A stretch of DNA of 64,000 nt from contig SCEJ01000011.1 in the NCBI GenBank assembly GCA_004102785.1, forward strand, positions 1 through 64,000, given 5' to 3'. The position numbers were made by a program, and so were the translations under genes. Below are positions 25,894-34,337 of this stretch, one piece after another. The notes below the pieces were generated by a model. That model saw only the letters and a list, made by a program, of their open reading frames with translations, did no database searches and was not told the origin of the DNA. Each line of letters starts with the position of its first letter. The stretch's first letter is position 1. The stretch is from Muribaculaceae bacterium Isolate-013 (NCI). GTDB lineage: Bacteria > Bacteroidota > Bacteroidia > Bacteroidales > Muribaculaceae.

Positions 25894-28800
25894 TCAGTCG
25901 GGTCGCCGCAGCGGCGATTCGTCAAGCAGGCGTGCCTCGCGGCCGAGACGCGCGGCCATAGCGCTCCTTATGGCGTCGGTCTCGCCAGGAGCCACCATGC
26001 GCAGGTCGGCATAACGGTCCTCCCCGTCAAGGAATCCGACAAGGCCGGAGGGTTCGCCCACGGCATCGACCGTGAGCGGGGAGGCTTCATCGGCAACCTT
26101 GTTCCATGGCCCGAGCGAGGCAGCGGACGCATCGGCATCCTCGGCGGCCGACGGCGCACCCTTTTCGGGTAGTCCGTTGACCTTTATCGAGGAGTCAACG
26201 GCATCCTCTATATATGGTTCAAGCCCGGATTCAAGCATAAGAGGATTATAGCGGAACAGAGGCCAGTAGCCACATTCCACGGCACGACGTTCCTCCACGA
26301 TTGAAGTCCCCATGCCGGCACGTATCCCGTGGTTTATACATGGGCAATAGCACACCACAAGCGACGGCCCCGGATACGCCTCGGCTTCACGCAAGGCATC
26401 GACAGTCTGCTCGAAACTGGCGCCGAGCGCCACCGACGCTACATATACATTGCCGTACTGCATCATCATCTGCGGCAGATTTTTCTTGAAAGTGCGCTTC
26501 CCCGCGGGGGTATATTTGGTCACAGCCCCGAGCGGAGTGGCCTTTGACGACTGCCCTCCGGTATTGGAATAGCATTCAGTGTCGAGCACCAGGAGATTTA
26601 TGTTCTCGCCCGATGCAAGCACATGGTCGAGACCGGCGAAACCGATATCGTAAGCCCACCCGTCGCCGCCGACAGCCCACACCGATTTCTTCCCCAGCAT
26701 GTCGGCGCCGCCGGTGACGGCTGCGGCGGCATCTTTCAGCCCGTCAGGCAGCGATGCGTCAGAATGCAGAGCCTCGACAAGCTTCAGGCCTGCCTGGCGC
26801 GAGGCGTCAGGCTCATCATACGAAGCAAGCCACTGACGAGCTGCGGAAGCCACATCCTCCACCGGCGAATCCGCCAGAGTTCCGGCAGCCTTTTTCAGTT
26901 GCTCCCGACGATGGCGCACAGCCACAGCCATGCCATAGCCATATTCGGCGTTATCCTCAAACAGAGAGTTGCCCCATGCCGGCCCGCGACCGTCGTCGAG
27001 AGTGCAGTATGCGTTGCTCGGGAAGTTGGCGCCCCACACCGAGGAGCACCCAGTGGCGTTTGCCACAAGCATCCGTTCGCCGAAAAGCTGTGTCAGCAAC
27101 TTCACATAAGGGGTCTGGCCACATCCGGCACAAGCCCCGGAGAACTGCATCAGGGGCCGGTGCATCTGCGAGCCATTGATGGTGAAACGCGGCAGTCCGG
27201 CCGTTTTCAGCGACACCTTCTCTGAGCAATATTCCAGGTATGGAGCCTGCGCGTCCTTAATCCCGGCAACAGGAGTCATGGTTAGCGCATGACCCGGGCA
27301 TATCGTGGCACAGGATCCGCAGCCGGTGCAGTCAAGGGTGAAGTTCTGTATGCGGTAATGTAGCCCCCGGGCCGTGCCTTCCCTGAAAGGTATTGTCGCC
27401 ATCCCCTCCGGAGCCTGCGAAAGCTCGGCGTCGGAAAGAAGATACGGACGGATGGCGGCATGGGGGCACACCAGAGAGCATTCGGTGCACTGCACGCACT
27501 TCTCCGGATTCCAGGCCGGCACGGACAGCGCTATTCCGCGCTTCTCGAATGCAGTGGTACCCATTGGTATACGTCCGTCAGCCCTGAAAAGCGACACAGG
27601 GAGCGAGCCGCCCTCCAAAGCCAGACACGGCCAGGCGACCTTGCGCACGAAAGAAGCCAAAGGTGATTCCACCCCTGATAGCTGCCAGCCATAAGGCTTA
27701 GGCTCCGGAGCGTCGGCGGCCGCCCATCCGGCCGGCACGGCGACAGCCACAATGGCGGAGGCGGCCTCGTCAATGGCCGCGATATTGCGTTTCACCACAT
27801 CGCCCCCTTCATGCATGTATGCCTTCGTTATCTCCTCCTTCATTCTGGCCAGCGCCACATCGTAAGGGATAATCCCCGACAGCTTGAAGAACACAGCCTC
27901 CATTATGGTGTTTATCCTCACACCCAGGCCGTACTTCCGTGCGATAGCCTGCGCGTCGACTGTATAAAACTTCGCCTGCTTTGCCGCCAGGGCCCGCTTC
28001 AGCGAAGCCGGCAGTTCGGTTTCAAGCCGTGCGGCGTCCCACGAGGCATTAAGCACAAACACTCCACCCTTGCACAATGAGTCGGCGAGGGCGAATTTTC
28101 GCACATAAGTATCTTTATTGCAGCAAACATAACCGGCATCCGTCACACGATATGCGGCCCGTACGGGGCTATGCCCCACACGAAGTTCGGAAACTGTATA
28201 GCCACCCGATTTTTTCGCTGAGTACGAGAAAAACGCCTGTGAAAAGAGCCCGTCGCACGAGCCGAGAATTCCCGCAGCCTGCTTCGCCGCACCTACCGTG
28301 CCGTCGGAACCGATGCCATAGAACACGGCCTGGAAAACACCCTCGGGCACATACGCAAACGCCTCATCCACCGCAAGCGACAGATGGGTCACATCATCGG
28401 TGATGCCGACGGTGAATCCGCGCTTCGGCTCCGCGGAAAGAGCGTTGTCGAATACCGCCTTAGCCATCGCCGGACTGAAATCCTTGCTTGACAGACCGTA
28501 ACGGCCTCCGATTACACGCAGTGAGCCGGCACGGACTGAGGTAGCCACAGCCGTGGCCACATCCTTGAACAGCGGCTCGCCGCCGGCTCCCGGCTCTTTC
28601 GTGCGGTCAAGCACGGCGACAGTATGCGCCGTCGGCGGAATGGCCGACAGAAGATGTGCGGCTGAGAACGGCCGGAAAAGACGCACGTTGACCACCCCCA
28701 CTTTATACCCCATGCCGTTGAGACGCTCCACTGTCTGCGCCAGCACCTCGAACGCCGACCCCATGGCAACCGCCACGGCATCGGCATCGGGCGCGCCGAT

Positions 28801-29580
28801 GTATTCAAACAGCCGGTAGCGGCGCCCGGTAACATCTCCAACCCTATCCATATGTTTCTGCACGATAGCCGGGAATGAATCATAATAACTGTTGGCGGCC
28901 TCGGCGTTCTGGAAATATACATCTGGATTCTGACACGACCCTGCCAGCGACGGATGTTCGGGATTAAGCGCCCGGGCCCTGAACCGCTCCACGGCATCAT
29001 TGTCAATAAGTCCGAAAATCCGGTCATAAGGTATCGGCTCGATTGTCTGCAACTCATTGGATGTGCGCCAGCCGTCAAAAAAATGGCACACCGGCATACT
29101 CCCCTCCAGCGCCGCCAGATGAGCCACCACCGCCATATCCATTACCTCCTGCACCGAGCAGGAGCCGAGAAAGGCAAACCCGGTGGCCCGCGCCGCCATA
29201 ATATCCTGATGGTCGCCGAAGATACTCAGGGCATGTGTGGCCAGCGAACGCGTGCCGACATGGAACACCGCCGGCAGCCTGTTGCCGGCAATCTTGAACA
29301 TATTCGGGAGCATCAGCATCAGCCCCTGCGAGTTGGTGAACGTAGTGGCAAGCGCCCCGGCTGCCAGGGCGCCGTGCGTGGCTCCGGCAGCGCCAAGCTC
29401 ACTCTCCATCTCCTCTACTTTCAGCGACTGCCCTGCATAATTGAGGCGTCCCTGCATACCCCACTGCTGTGCGGTCTGCCCCATCGAGGCGATAGGAGTA
29501 ATGGGGTATATCGTGGCCACGTCGCTCATGGCATAAGCCACATATGCGGCGGCGGTACAGCCGTCCATTATTGTTTTCAT
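25894..29580 (-). CDS. nifJ: Pyruvate:ferredoxin (flavodoxin) oxidoreductase
   Basis: Single-chain ThDP/iron-sulfur enzyme converting pyruvate and CoA to acetyl-CoA, CO2 and reduced ferredoxin. The 1228-residue protein has the N-terminal MDGCTAAAYVAYAMSDVATIYPITP, then TNSQGLMLML. Two 4Fe-4S motifs follow, CVQCTECSLVCP near 697 and CTGCGSCATICP near 750, and the ThDP domain has ACAGCGQTPYVKLL and NATGCSSVWGANFPSNAYCT. The proximal cluster Cys is in VVCYCPCINHGIRAG near 1080. About 40 residues longer than common homologues, mainly in an Ala/Glu-rich C-terminal region (APSAAEDADASAASLG). The strand is shared with the oxalate genes, but a strong hairpin (29620-29654) separates them. Confidence 0.95.
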   Translation of the reverse strand: MKTIMDGCTAAAYVAYAMSDVATIYPITPIASMGQTAQQWGMQGRLNYAGQSLKVEEMESELGAAGATHGALAAGALATTFTNSQGLMLMLPNMFKIAGNRLPAVFHVGTRSLATHALSIFGDHQDIMAARATGFAFLGSCSVQEVMDMAVVAHLAALEGSMPVCHFFDGWRTSNELQTIEPIPYDRIFGLIDNDAVERFRARALNPEHPSLAGSCQNPDVYFQNAEAANSYYDSFPAIVQKHMDRVGDVTGRRYRLFEYIGAPDADAVAVAMGSAFEVLAQTVERLNGMGYKVGVVNVRLFRPFSAAHLLSAIPPTAHTVAVLDRTKEPGAGGEPLFKDVATAVATSVRAGSLRVIGGRYGLSSKDFSPAMAKAVFDNALSAEPKRGFTVGITDDVTHLSLAVDEAFAYVPEGVFQAVFYGIGSDGTVGAAKQAAGILGSCDGLFSQAFFSYSAKKSGGYTVSELRVGHSPVRAAYRVTDAGYVCCNKDTYVRKFALADSLCKGGVFVLNASWDAARLETELPASLKRALAAKQAKFYTVDAQAIARKYGLGVRINTIMEAVFFKLSGIIPYDVALARMKEEITKAYMHEGGDVVKRNIAAIDEAASAIVAVAVPAGWAAADAPEPKPYGWQLSGVESPLASFVRKVAWPCLALEGGSLPVSLFRADGRIPMGTTAFEKRGIALSVPAWNPEKCVQCTECSLVCPHAAIRPYLLSDAELSQAPEGMATIPFREGTARGLHYRIQNFTLDCTGCGSCATICPGHALTMTPVAGIKDAQAPYLEYCSEKVSLKTAGLPRFTINGSQMHRPLMQFSGACAGCGQTPYVKLLTQLFGERMLVANATGCSSVWGANFPSNAYCTLDDGRGPAWGNSLFEDNAEYGYGMAVAVRHRREQLKKAAGTLADSPVEDVASAARQWLASYDEPDASRQAGLKLVEALHSDASLPDGLKDAAAAVTGGADMLGKKSVWAVGGDGWAYDIGFAGLDHVLASGENINLLVLDTECYSNTGGQSSKATPLGAVTKYTPAGKRTFKKNLPQMMMQYGNVYVASVALGASFEQTVDALREAEAYPGPSLVVCYCPCINHGIRAGMGTSIVEERRAVECGYWPLFRYNPLMLESGLEPYIEDAVDSSIKVNGLPEKGAPSAAEDADASAASLGPWNKVADEASPLTVDAVGEPSGLVGFLDGEDRYADLRMVAPGETDAIRSAMAARLGREARLLDESPLRRPD

Positions 29581-29619
29581 AATTCAGGAAAATAGCGGAT
29601 ACGAAAGTAGGAAATAATT

Positions 29620-29654
29620 AAGTACGGCGTGGATTTGATTTCCACGCCGTACTT
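29620..29654 (-). terminator. Terminator downstream of the AEC transporter gene
   Basis: A perfect 14-bp stem (29620-29633 with 29641-29654, AAGTACGGCGTGGA) with a 7-base loop. It follows the transporter stop codon on the minus strand and is trailed by an AT-rich stretch. It ends the oxalate transcript before nifJ. Confidence 0.78.
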
Positions 29655-29671
29655 TAATAACAATTCTTACA

Positions 29672-30646
29672 TCAGAAGAGTTTATAGCATATGTCGGTAA
29701 GCCATAGCCACAGCGGGCAGAAGCCTATGAAGAGAATCACACTCAACGCCAGCGAGGAGGTCGAGGTCGACACATATGTGTCGTACTGGTTGGCTATGAT
29801 AATGCCGGAGAATGCCGGAGGAAGAGCGCCGGCGATAACCAGCATCTTAAGGTTCTCAAGCTCCATATGGAATATGATGCCCACGATAAGGAGCGCGGCC
29901 GGCATCATCACCATTTTGAGAAGACAGCCAAGGATAGCCTGCCAGTTGATAGTGATTTTGAACGCCGAAAGGGTGATACCGGCGGCAAAAACAGCCATCG
30001 AGGCATTCGCGCCCTTGATAAGGTCAAACGACGGCGAAAGCCATTTCGGCCAGGGTATGCCTGCGATAACCCATATCACGGCGAGGATAGGCGCCCATGC
30101 CACAGGCTGAGCCAATGCATGAAGCACCGACGACCAGGCGCTCGGACGCTTCTGGCCGGCAGGGAGCGGGCGGGTTTTGTTAAGCGAATTGTTCAGCAGC
30201 GACAGACCAACCGGAATTCCCACCGCATTGACCACTATACCGACGATGGCCACTACAAGAGCCACATAGGGAGTGGTGCCGAATATAGGCTCCAGCACGG
30301 CAAAACCGAGGAAGCCGATTGTAGGCGAACCGTTGACCAGCGCCATGATGGCGCCGTCGGCTCCGTTATTGCCCTTGAAGCACTTGGCATAGATAAAGTA
30401 CACGATCATGAAACATGCCATGATCACAACCAGCGATATGAGCGACAGCTTGATATCCTTCACAAGCATCTCACGGCTGGCATCGACGATTGATACAAAC
30501 AGTGCGGCCGGCAATGCATAGTCGAGCACTACCTTGTTGAACGCCTTGCCGTCCTTCGCCGAAAAAATCCCTTTCTTGCCTGATATATAACCGGCAATCA
30601 TCACAACGATAATAGGGACAATCGCGTATAGAATTATGTGTTCCAT
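29672..30646 (-). CDS. AEC family transporter (YfdV-like)
   Basis: A 324-residue membrane protein with about ten predicted helices in two inverted halves, as in the auxin efflux carrier family. Landmarks are ALPAALFVSIVDA near residue 45, the Asn-Gly loop NGSPTIGFLGFAVLEPIFG near 106, and ALPPAFSGIIIANQYD near 280. Bacterial AEC members carry dicarboxylates such as malonate or malate; YfdV sits beside oxc and frc homologues in E. coli. It follows oxc by 181 bases on the same strand. Oxalate (or formate) is the likely cargo, but this is inferred from context. Confidence 0.85.
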   Translation of the reverse strand: MEHIILYAIVPIIVVMIAGYISGKKGIFSAKDGKAFNKVVLDYALPAALFVSIVDASREMLVKDIKLSLISLVVIMACFMIVYFIYAKCFKGNNGADGAIMALVNGSPTIGFLGFAVLEPIFGTTPYVALVVAIVGIVVNAVGIPVGLSLLNNSLNKTRPLPAGQKRPSAWSSVLHALAQPVAWAPILAVIWVIAGIPWPKWLSPSFDLIKGANASMAVFAAGITLSAFKITINWQAILGCLLKMVMMPAALLIVGIIFHMELENLKMLVIAGALPPAFSGIIIANQYDTYVSTSTSSLALSVILFIGFCPLWLWLTDICYKLF

Positions 30647-30827
30647 AACTTGTTGACGGAGAGTTAATAATTGAAAATAGTTGAATATCTCCGGGGAGGA
30701 TGCGGCAGTATTGCCGGAAATCGCTTTCCCACAGACCGCATCCCCATGCCGGAGCCGGAGGGAGTCCCTCGGAGGGTATATCAGAACTGCCTGATGTAAT
30801 CCGGCAAATTTGATATGCCCTCTTACG
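30647..30827 (-). other. Structured intergenic spacer between oxc and the AEC gene
   Basis: No ORF with coding character. It holds an 8-bp stem GGATGCGG/CCGCATCC (30698-30705 with 30736-30743) and a tight GAGGGAGTCCCTC hairpin (30758-30770). A U-tract is not obvious, so these look like RNA structure between co-transcribed genes rather than a terminator. I find no riboswitch consensus. Confidence 0.4.
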
Positions 30828-32564
30828 TCAGACGGTAATATCTATCAGCGGGGCAGGATTGAGATAACCGATGTGGCCGCTCTCCTTGCCTGAGTCGGCG
30901 GCGAGCTGCACATCAATCAGCGCGGGAACCTTGGATGCGATTGCCTCGGCGAGCGCGGCCTCGTATTCAGCGGGTGTTGTGACGTAGTATGTCTTGGCGC
31001 CGAAAGCATCACCCAGTCGGTCGTAACGGGCATGCACATCAAGTGTGGTAGGCGCCGGATCGGAAGTTTTGTCAAGGGGCTCGCCGATACCGTTGTAGAT
31101 ACCGCCGTTGTTGAACACACACACCGTCACGGGTAGCTTATAGCGGCATATCGTGGAGAAGTCCATTCCCGAGAAACCGAAAGCGGAGTCACCCTCGATA
31201 GCCACAACCGACTTGCCGGTGGCAACGGCGGCACCGATTGCCGACCCCATGCCCATACCCATAATGGCCCAGGTGGCGCAGTCTATGCGGTGGCGCGGCA
31301 TGGCCATGTCAATGGTGTCGCGGGTATCGTCGAGTGTGTTCGCGCCCTCATTCACGAGAATCACGTCAGGATTGGCCTCCATCACCTTCTTTGCCGCCGA
31401 GAGGGCGCTCCAGTGGTTCATGGGGCTGGCGGTGACGGCATCGGCAAGGCGCTGGGCGAACTTGGCGTTTTTCACCCTGCTCTGAGCCTGGAGCGAAGGC
31501 ACCCAACCGGCATCCATCGCCATTTTCTTCCCTTCGAGTGCCGTAAGCAGCGCCTCGAGCGAGGAGCGCAGATCACCTATTACAGGGGCTGCGATATGGC
31601 GGTTGGAGTCGATTTCAACCGGGTCGATATCAAGCTGTATGAACTGCCCCTGCTGATTCCACTTGCCATGTCCCCGCGACAGTAGCCAGTTGAGGCGCGC
31701 GCCCACAAGCATCACCACATCGGCCTCCTCCATTATAGTGGAGCGCACCGACAGGGCGCTGAGCGGGTGCTTGTCGGGGAGCATCCCCTTGGCCATCGAC
31801 ATGGGATAGAACGGCACACCGGTGGTCTCCACCAGCTTTTTGACGAGGTCCTCCACATGGGCCTGCGCCGCACCCTTGCCGATGAGAATAGCCGGTTTCT
31901 TTGCCGATGCAAGGAGAGCGGCGGCACGCTCCACAGCCTCGGCGGCCGGCACCATGGACGGCTGGAGGTCGACAGGCTGCTGAAGCAGAGCCTCGGCGGC
32001 GGCATGGTCCATCACCTGGCCGAGCGCCGGGGTGGTGATGTCGAGATACACACCGCCGGGACGTCCCGATACAGCGGCACGGTATGCGCGCACCACCCCG
32101 GTAGGGATATCTTCGGCACGGTTCACACGGTAGGCCGCCTTTACCAGCGGCTTGGCGATGTTGAGCTGGTCAAGCCCTTCGTAAGTGCCCTGCTCAAGGT
32201 CGATAGGCTCACGCACCGACGAGCCCGAAATCTGAATCATCGGATAGCAGTTCACCGTGGCGTTGGCGGTAGCTGTCAGGCCATTGAGGAAGCCCAGCGA
32301 CGACACTGTCATCAGCACGCCTGGCTTGCCGGTGACAAAACCGTCGGTGGCGGCAGCCATGCCGGCCTGCTGTTCGTGGCGGAAACCTACGAAGCGTATG
32401 CCCTGGCCCTGGATTATATATGCGGCCTCGGTGATGGGGATGCCAACCAGGCCGTAGACATTCTCTATACCGATGTTTTTCAAGGCTCTTGCCAGGATAT
32501 ACATACCGGTCACCTGCTCCGGGAAATTGGGAGCGGCAGCATTATTGTTTGTTGTGTCAGTCAT
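30828..32564 (-). CDS. oxc: Oxalyl-CoA decarboxylase
   Basis: ThDP-dependent conversion of oxalyl-CoA to formyl-CoA and CO2. The 578-residue protein shows the family features: LVGIPITEAAYIIQGQGIRFVGFRHEQQAG with the catalytic Glu, SSLGFLNGLTATANATVNCYPMI, and GTYEGLDQLNIAKP. The ThDP-Mg motif is GDSAFGFSGMDFSTICRYKLPVT with NNGGIYNG. It follows frc after 185 bases and precedes the AEC transporter gene. A strong hairpin with U-tract ends only 27 bases before its start codon, so expression may depend on readthrough. Confidence 0.95.
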   Translation of the reverse strand: MTDTTNNNAAAPNFPEQVTGMYILARALKNIGIENVYGLVGIPITEAAYIIQGQGIRFVGFRHEQQAGMAAATDGFVTGKPGVLMTVSSLGFLNGLTATANATVNCYPMIQISGSSVREPIDLEQGTYEGLDQLNIAKPLVKAAYRVNRAEDIPTGVVRAYRAAVSGRPGGVYLDITTPALGQVMDHAAAEALLQQPVDLQPSMVPAAEAVERAAALLASAKKPAILIGKGAAQAHVEDLVKKLVETTGVPFYPMSMAKGMLPDKHPLSALSVRSTIMEEADVVMLVGARLNWLLSRGHGKWNQQGQFIQLDIDPVEIDSNRHIAAPVIGDLRSSLEALLTALEGKKMAMDAGWVPSLQAQSRVKNAKFAQRLADAVTASPMNHWSALSAAKKVMEANPDVILVNEGANTLDDTRDTIDMAMPRHRIDCATWAIMGMGMGSAIGAAVATGKSVVAIEGDSAFGFSGMDFSTICRYKLPVTVCVFNNGGIYNGIGEPLDKTSDPAPTTLDVHARYDRLGDAFGAKTYYVTTPAEYEAALAEAIASKVPALIDVQLAADSGKESGHIGYLNPAPLIDITV

Positions 32565-32591
32565 AATTATATAAGTTGTCAGTGAGAGATT

Positions 32592-32656
32592 AAAAAAGTT
32601 TTTAGTTGCCGGAGCCTCAGTATGCCATCAGCATATCGCGTCCGACAACTAAAAAC
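32592..32656 (-). terminator. Strong hairpin plus U6 between frc and oxc (terminator or attenuator)
   Basis: On the minus strand GTTTTTAGTTG (32656-32646) pairs with CAACTAAAAAC (32608-32598), extended by a G-U pair and CGGA/TCCG. A nested TATGC/GCATA hairpin occupies the loop, and six U residues (32597-32592) follow. A second exact copy of the 5' arm lies at 32674-32664, so the 3' arm has two possible partners. The oxc start codon is 27 bases beyond the U-tract. Confidence 0.8.
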
Positions 32657-32749
32657 CCACTAACAACTAAAAACTATGAACTTTTACATATCCATTGATA
32701 AATATGATGAAACGCAATCTGAAATCAAATTCAGCGAAATATCACAAAT

Positions 32750-34045
32750 CTACATCTTACCGTCGGGGAGCGGCTCGGTGGTGCCGTTCTTGGCAAACTG
32801 CTGAATCTGCTCCTCGGTGTAGCCCAGCGACTTGAGCACCTCGTCGTTGTTGCCGCCAAGCTCGGGGCACGGCCCATAGGCAGGCGTATAGTTCGACATG
32901 GTGAACGGGCATCCTACGGTGACGAACTCGCCGACAGCGCCGGGCTGGTTGATTTTCACCAGGGTGTTGCCGTCGTAAAGGCTCTGGTCCTCCATCAGTT
33001 CCTTGGTGTTGATAACCGGAGCGCAGGGCACACCGTAAGGCGCCAGCTTATCGACGATTTCATATTTGTCGTACTGGAGCGCCCACTGCTGCACGCGGTC
33101 GATAAGCGCCTGCTTGTTGCGGTCGCGGGCTTCCGCGGTGTTGAAATCGGGATTTGTGAGCCAGTCCTCGAAGCCGAAAGCCTGACATGCCTTCTCGAAA
33201 TCCTTGGCGCCGCGCTGGAAGATGATATAGGCGTAGGCGTTGGCATCGTTCTCCCAGCCCTTGCACTTGTAGGTCCAGCCCAGCACACCTGAGCCCTCGG
33301 TGTTGCCCGAACGGGGCACATAGTCGGGGAATTTTTCGTTCGGGTACTGCATATACTGCGTAAGATATCCGATTTTGTCAAGTGTCAACTGGTCGCGGGT
33401 CTTGATACGGCATAGGTTGAGGCAGGCATTGTGCATCGACTGGTAGACGAACACACCCTCACCCGTGTTGTGGCGCTGCTCAAGGGCGGCGAGCAGTCCG
33501 ATAAGCATATGCATGCCGGTGTTGGAGTCGCCCAGGGCGGCGCCGCTCTGTGTGGGGATATTGTATTCACCCTCATACCAGCCCGTGGTGGTGGCGGCAG
33601 CCGCCGTAACCTGTGCGATAGGCTCGTAAGCTTTCAGATTCTTGAATTTCGAAGACTCGGGGAAACCCTTGATAGAGCCGTAGATACAGCGCGGGTTGAG
33701 TTTATGCACCTCTTCCCAACTGAATCCGAGCTTATCCATGGCTCCCGGATGAAGGTTCTCCACAAAGATGTCGGCACCCTGAATCAGTTTGGTAAGAATC
33801 TCCTTGCCGTCGGGGGTAGCCGCATCGAGAGTCAGAGATTTTTTGTCGGAATTTAGCTGAAGAAAATAGTAGCTCGGAAGTTTGGGATCAAACTGAAGCT
33901 CGTTACGGGTCGCGTCGCCCGAACCGGGACGTTCAATCTTTATGACTTCGGCACCAAGCCAAGCCAGCATCTGCGTACATGAGGGGCCTGACTGCACACT
34001 GGTGAAGTCGACCACCTTGATTCCTTGTAGCGGGGCGTAATTCAT
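32750..34045 (-). CDS. frc: Formyl-CoA:oxalate CoA-transferase (YfdW-like class III CoA-transferase)
   Basis: Transfers CoA from formyl-CoA to oxalate, feeding oxc. The 431-residue class III CoA-transferase has VQSGPSCTQMLAWLGAEVIKIERPG, ENLHPGAMDKLGF and the catalytic Asp in SGAALGDSNTGMHMLIG. It resembles E. coli YfdW along its length. Two sites differ from characterised enzymes. The active-site glycine loop, known as GGGGQ, reads EGSGV here (in SGNTEGSGVLGWTYKCKGW), and the residue at the Trp48 position of the Oxalobacter enzyme is Glu. A Shine-Dalgarno-like AAGGAGGA (34064-34057) lies ahead of the ATG. The oxalate assignment rests on similarity plus the adjoining oxc. Confidence 0.9.
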   Translation of the reverse strand: MNYAPLQGIKVVDFTSVQSGPSCTQMLAWLGAEVIKIERPGSGDATRNELQFDPKLPSYYFLQLNSDKKSLTLDAATPDGKEILTKLIQGADIFVENLHPGAMDKLGFSWEEVHKLNPRCIYGSIKGFPESSKFKNLKAYEPIAQVTAAAATTTGWYEGEYNIPTQSGAALGDSNTGMHMLIGLLAALEQRHNTGEGVFVYQSMHNACLNLCRIKTRDQLTLDKIGYLTQYMQYPNEKFPDYVPRSGNTEGSGVLGWTYKCKGWENDANAYAYIIFQRGAKDFEKACQAFGFEDWLTNPDFNTAEARDRNKQALIDRVQQWALQYDKYEIVDKLAPYGVPCAPVINTKELMEDQSLYDGNTLVKINQPGAVGEFVTVGCPFTMSNYTPAYGPCPELGGNNDEVLKSLGYTEEQIQQFAKNGTTEPLPDGKM

Positions 34046-34337
34046 AGGTTTTAAAATCCTCCTTGGAAGTTGTTGTTAGTTATCGTATTTCCGTGGCCTG
34101 CATTCACTCCAGCCTCAAATTCGGCATATACATCATTATCCGGTGTCAATCCATCACTTCTGCATTTCCGGAGAGCCGGCTGCCCGGCGGAGTGAGGCCA
34201 CATCATATCGTCCGGCGGTCTTAATCCGGACTTTACACCTATAACATCACCGGCAAAGGAAAGTTTGTGGCATTAAAGTATTTTAAATACCAAATTATTT
34301 TTAACTTTGCACTGAAAGAATACAAAATATGTGAACT
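34046..34337. promoter_or_regulatory. Divergent control region between frc and tsaD
   Basis: 292 bases with no convincing gene. Toward frc it holds AAGGAGGA (34064-34057, minus), a strong Shine-Dalgarno unusual for this phylum, and tiny ORFs of about ten codons or fewer. Toward tsaD it holds TAACTTTG (34302-34309), a -7 element with no good -33 partner. A 13-base palindrome GTATTTTAAATAC lies at 34278-34290 and could be an operator. Confidence 0.5.

Noticed and set aside
30647-30827. A possible thiamine diphosphate riboswitch near the ThDP-enzyme gene oxc
   Set aside because: The conserved CTGAGA and ACCTGA(T) elements are absent, and the spacer lies downstream rather than upstream of oxc.
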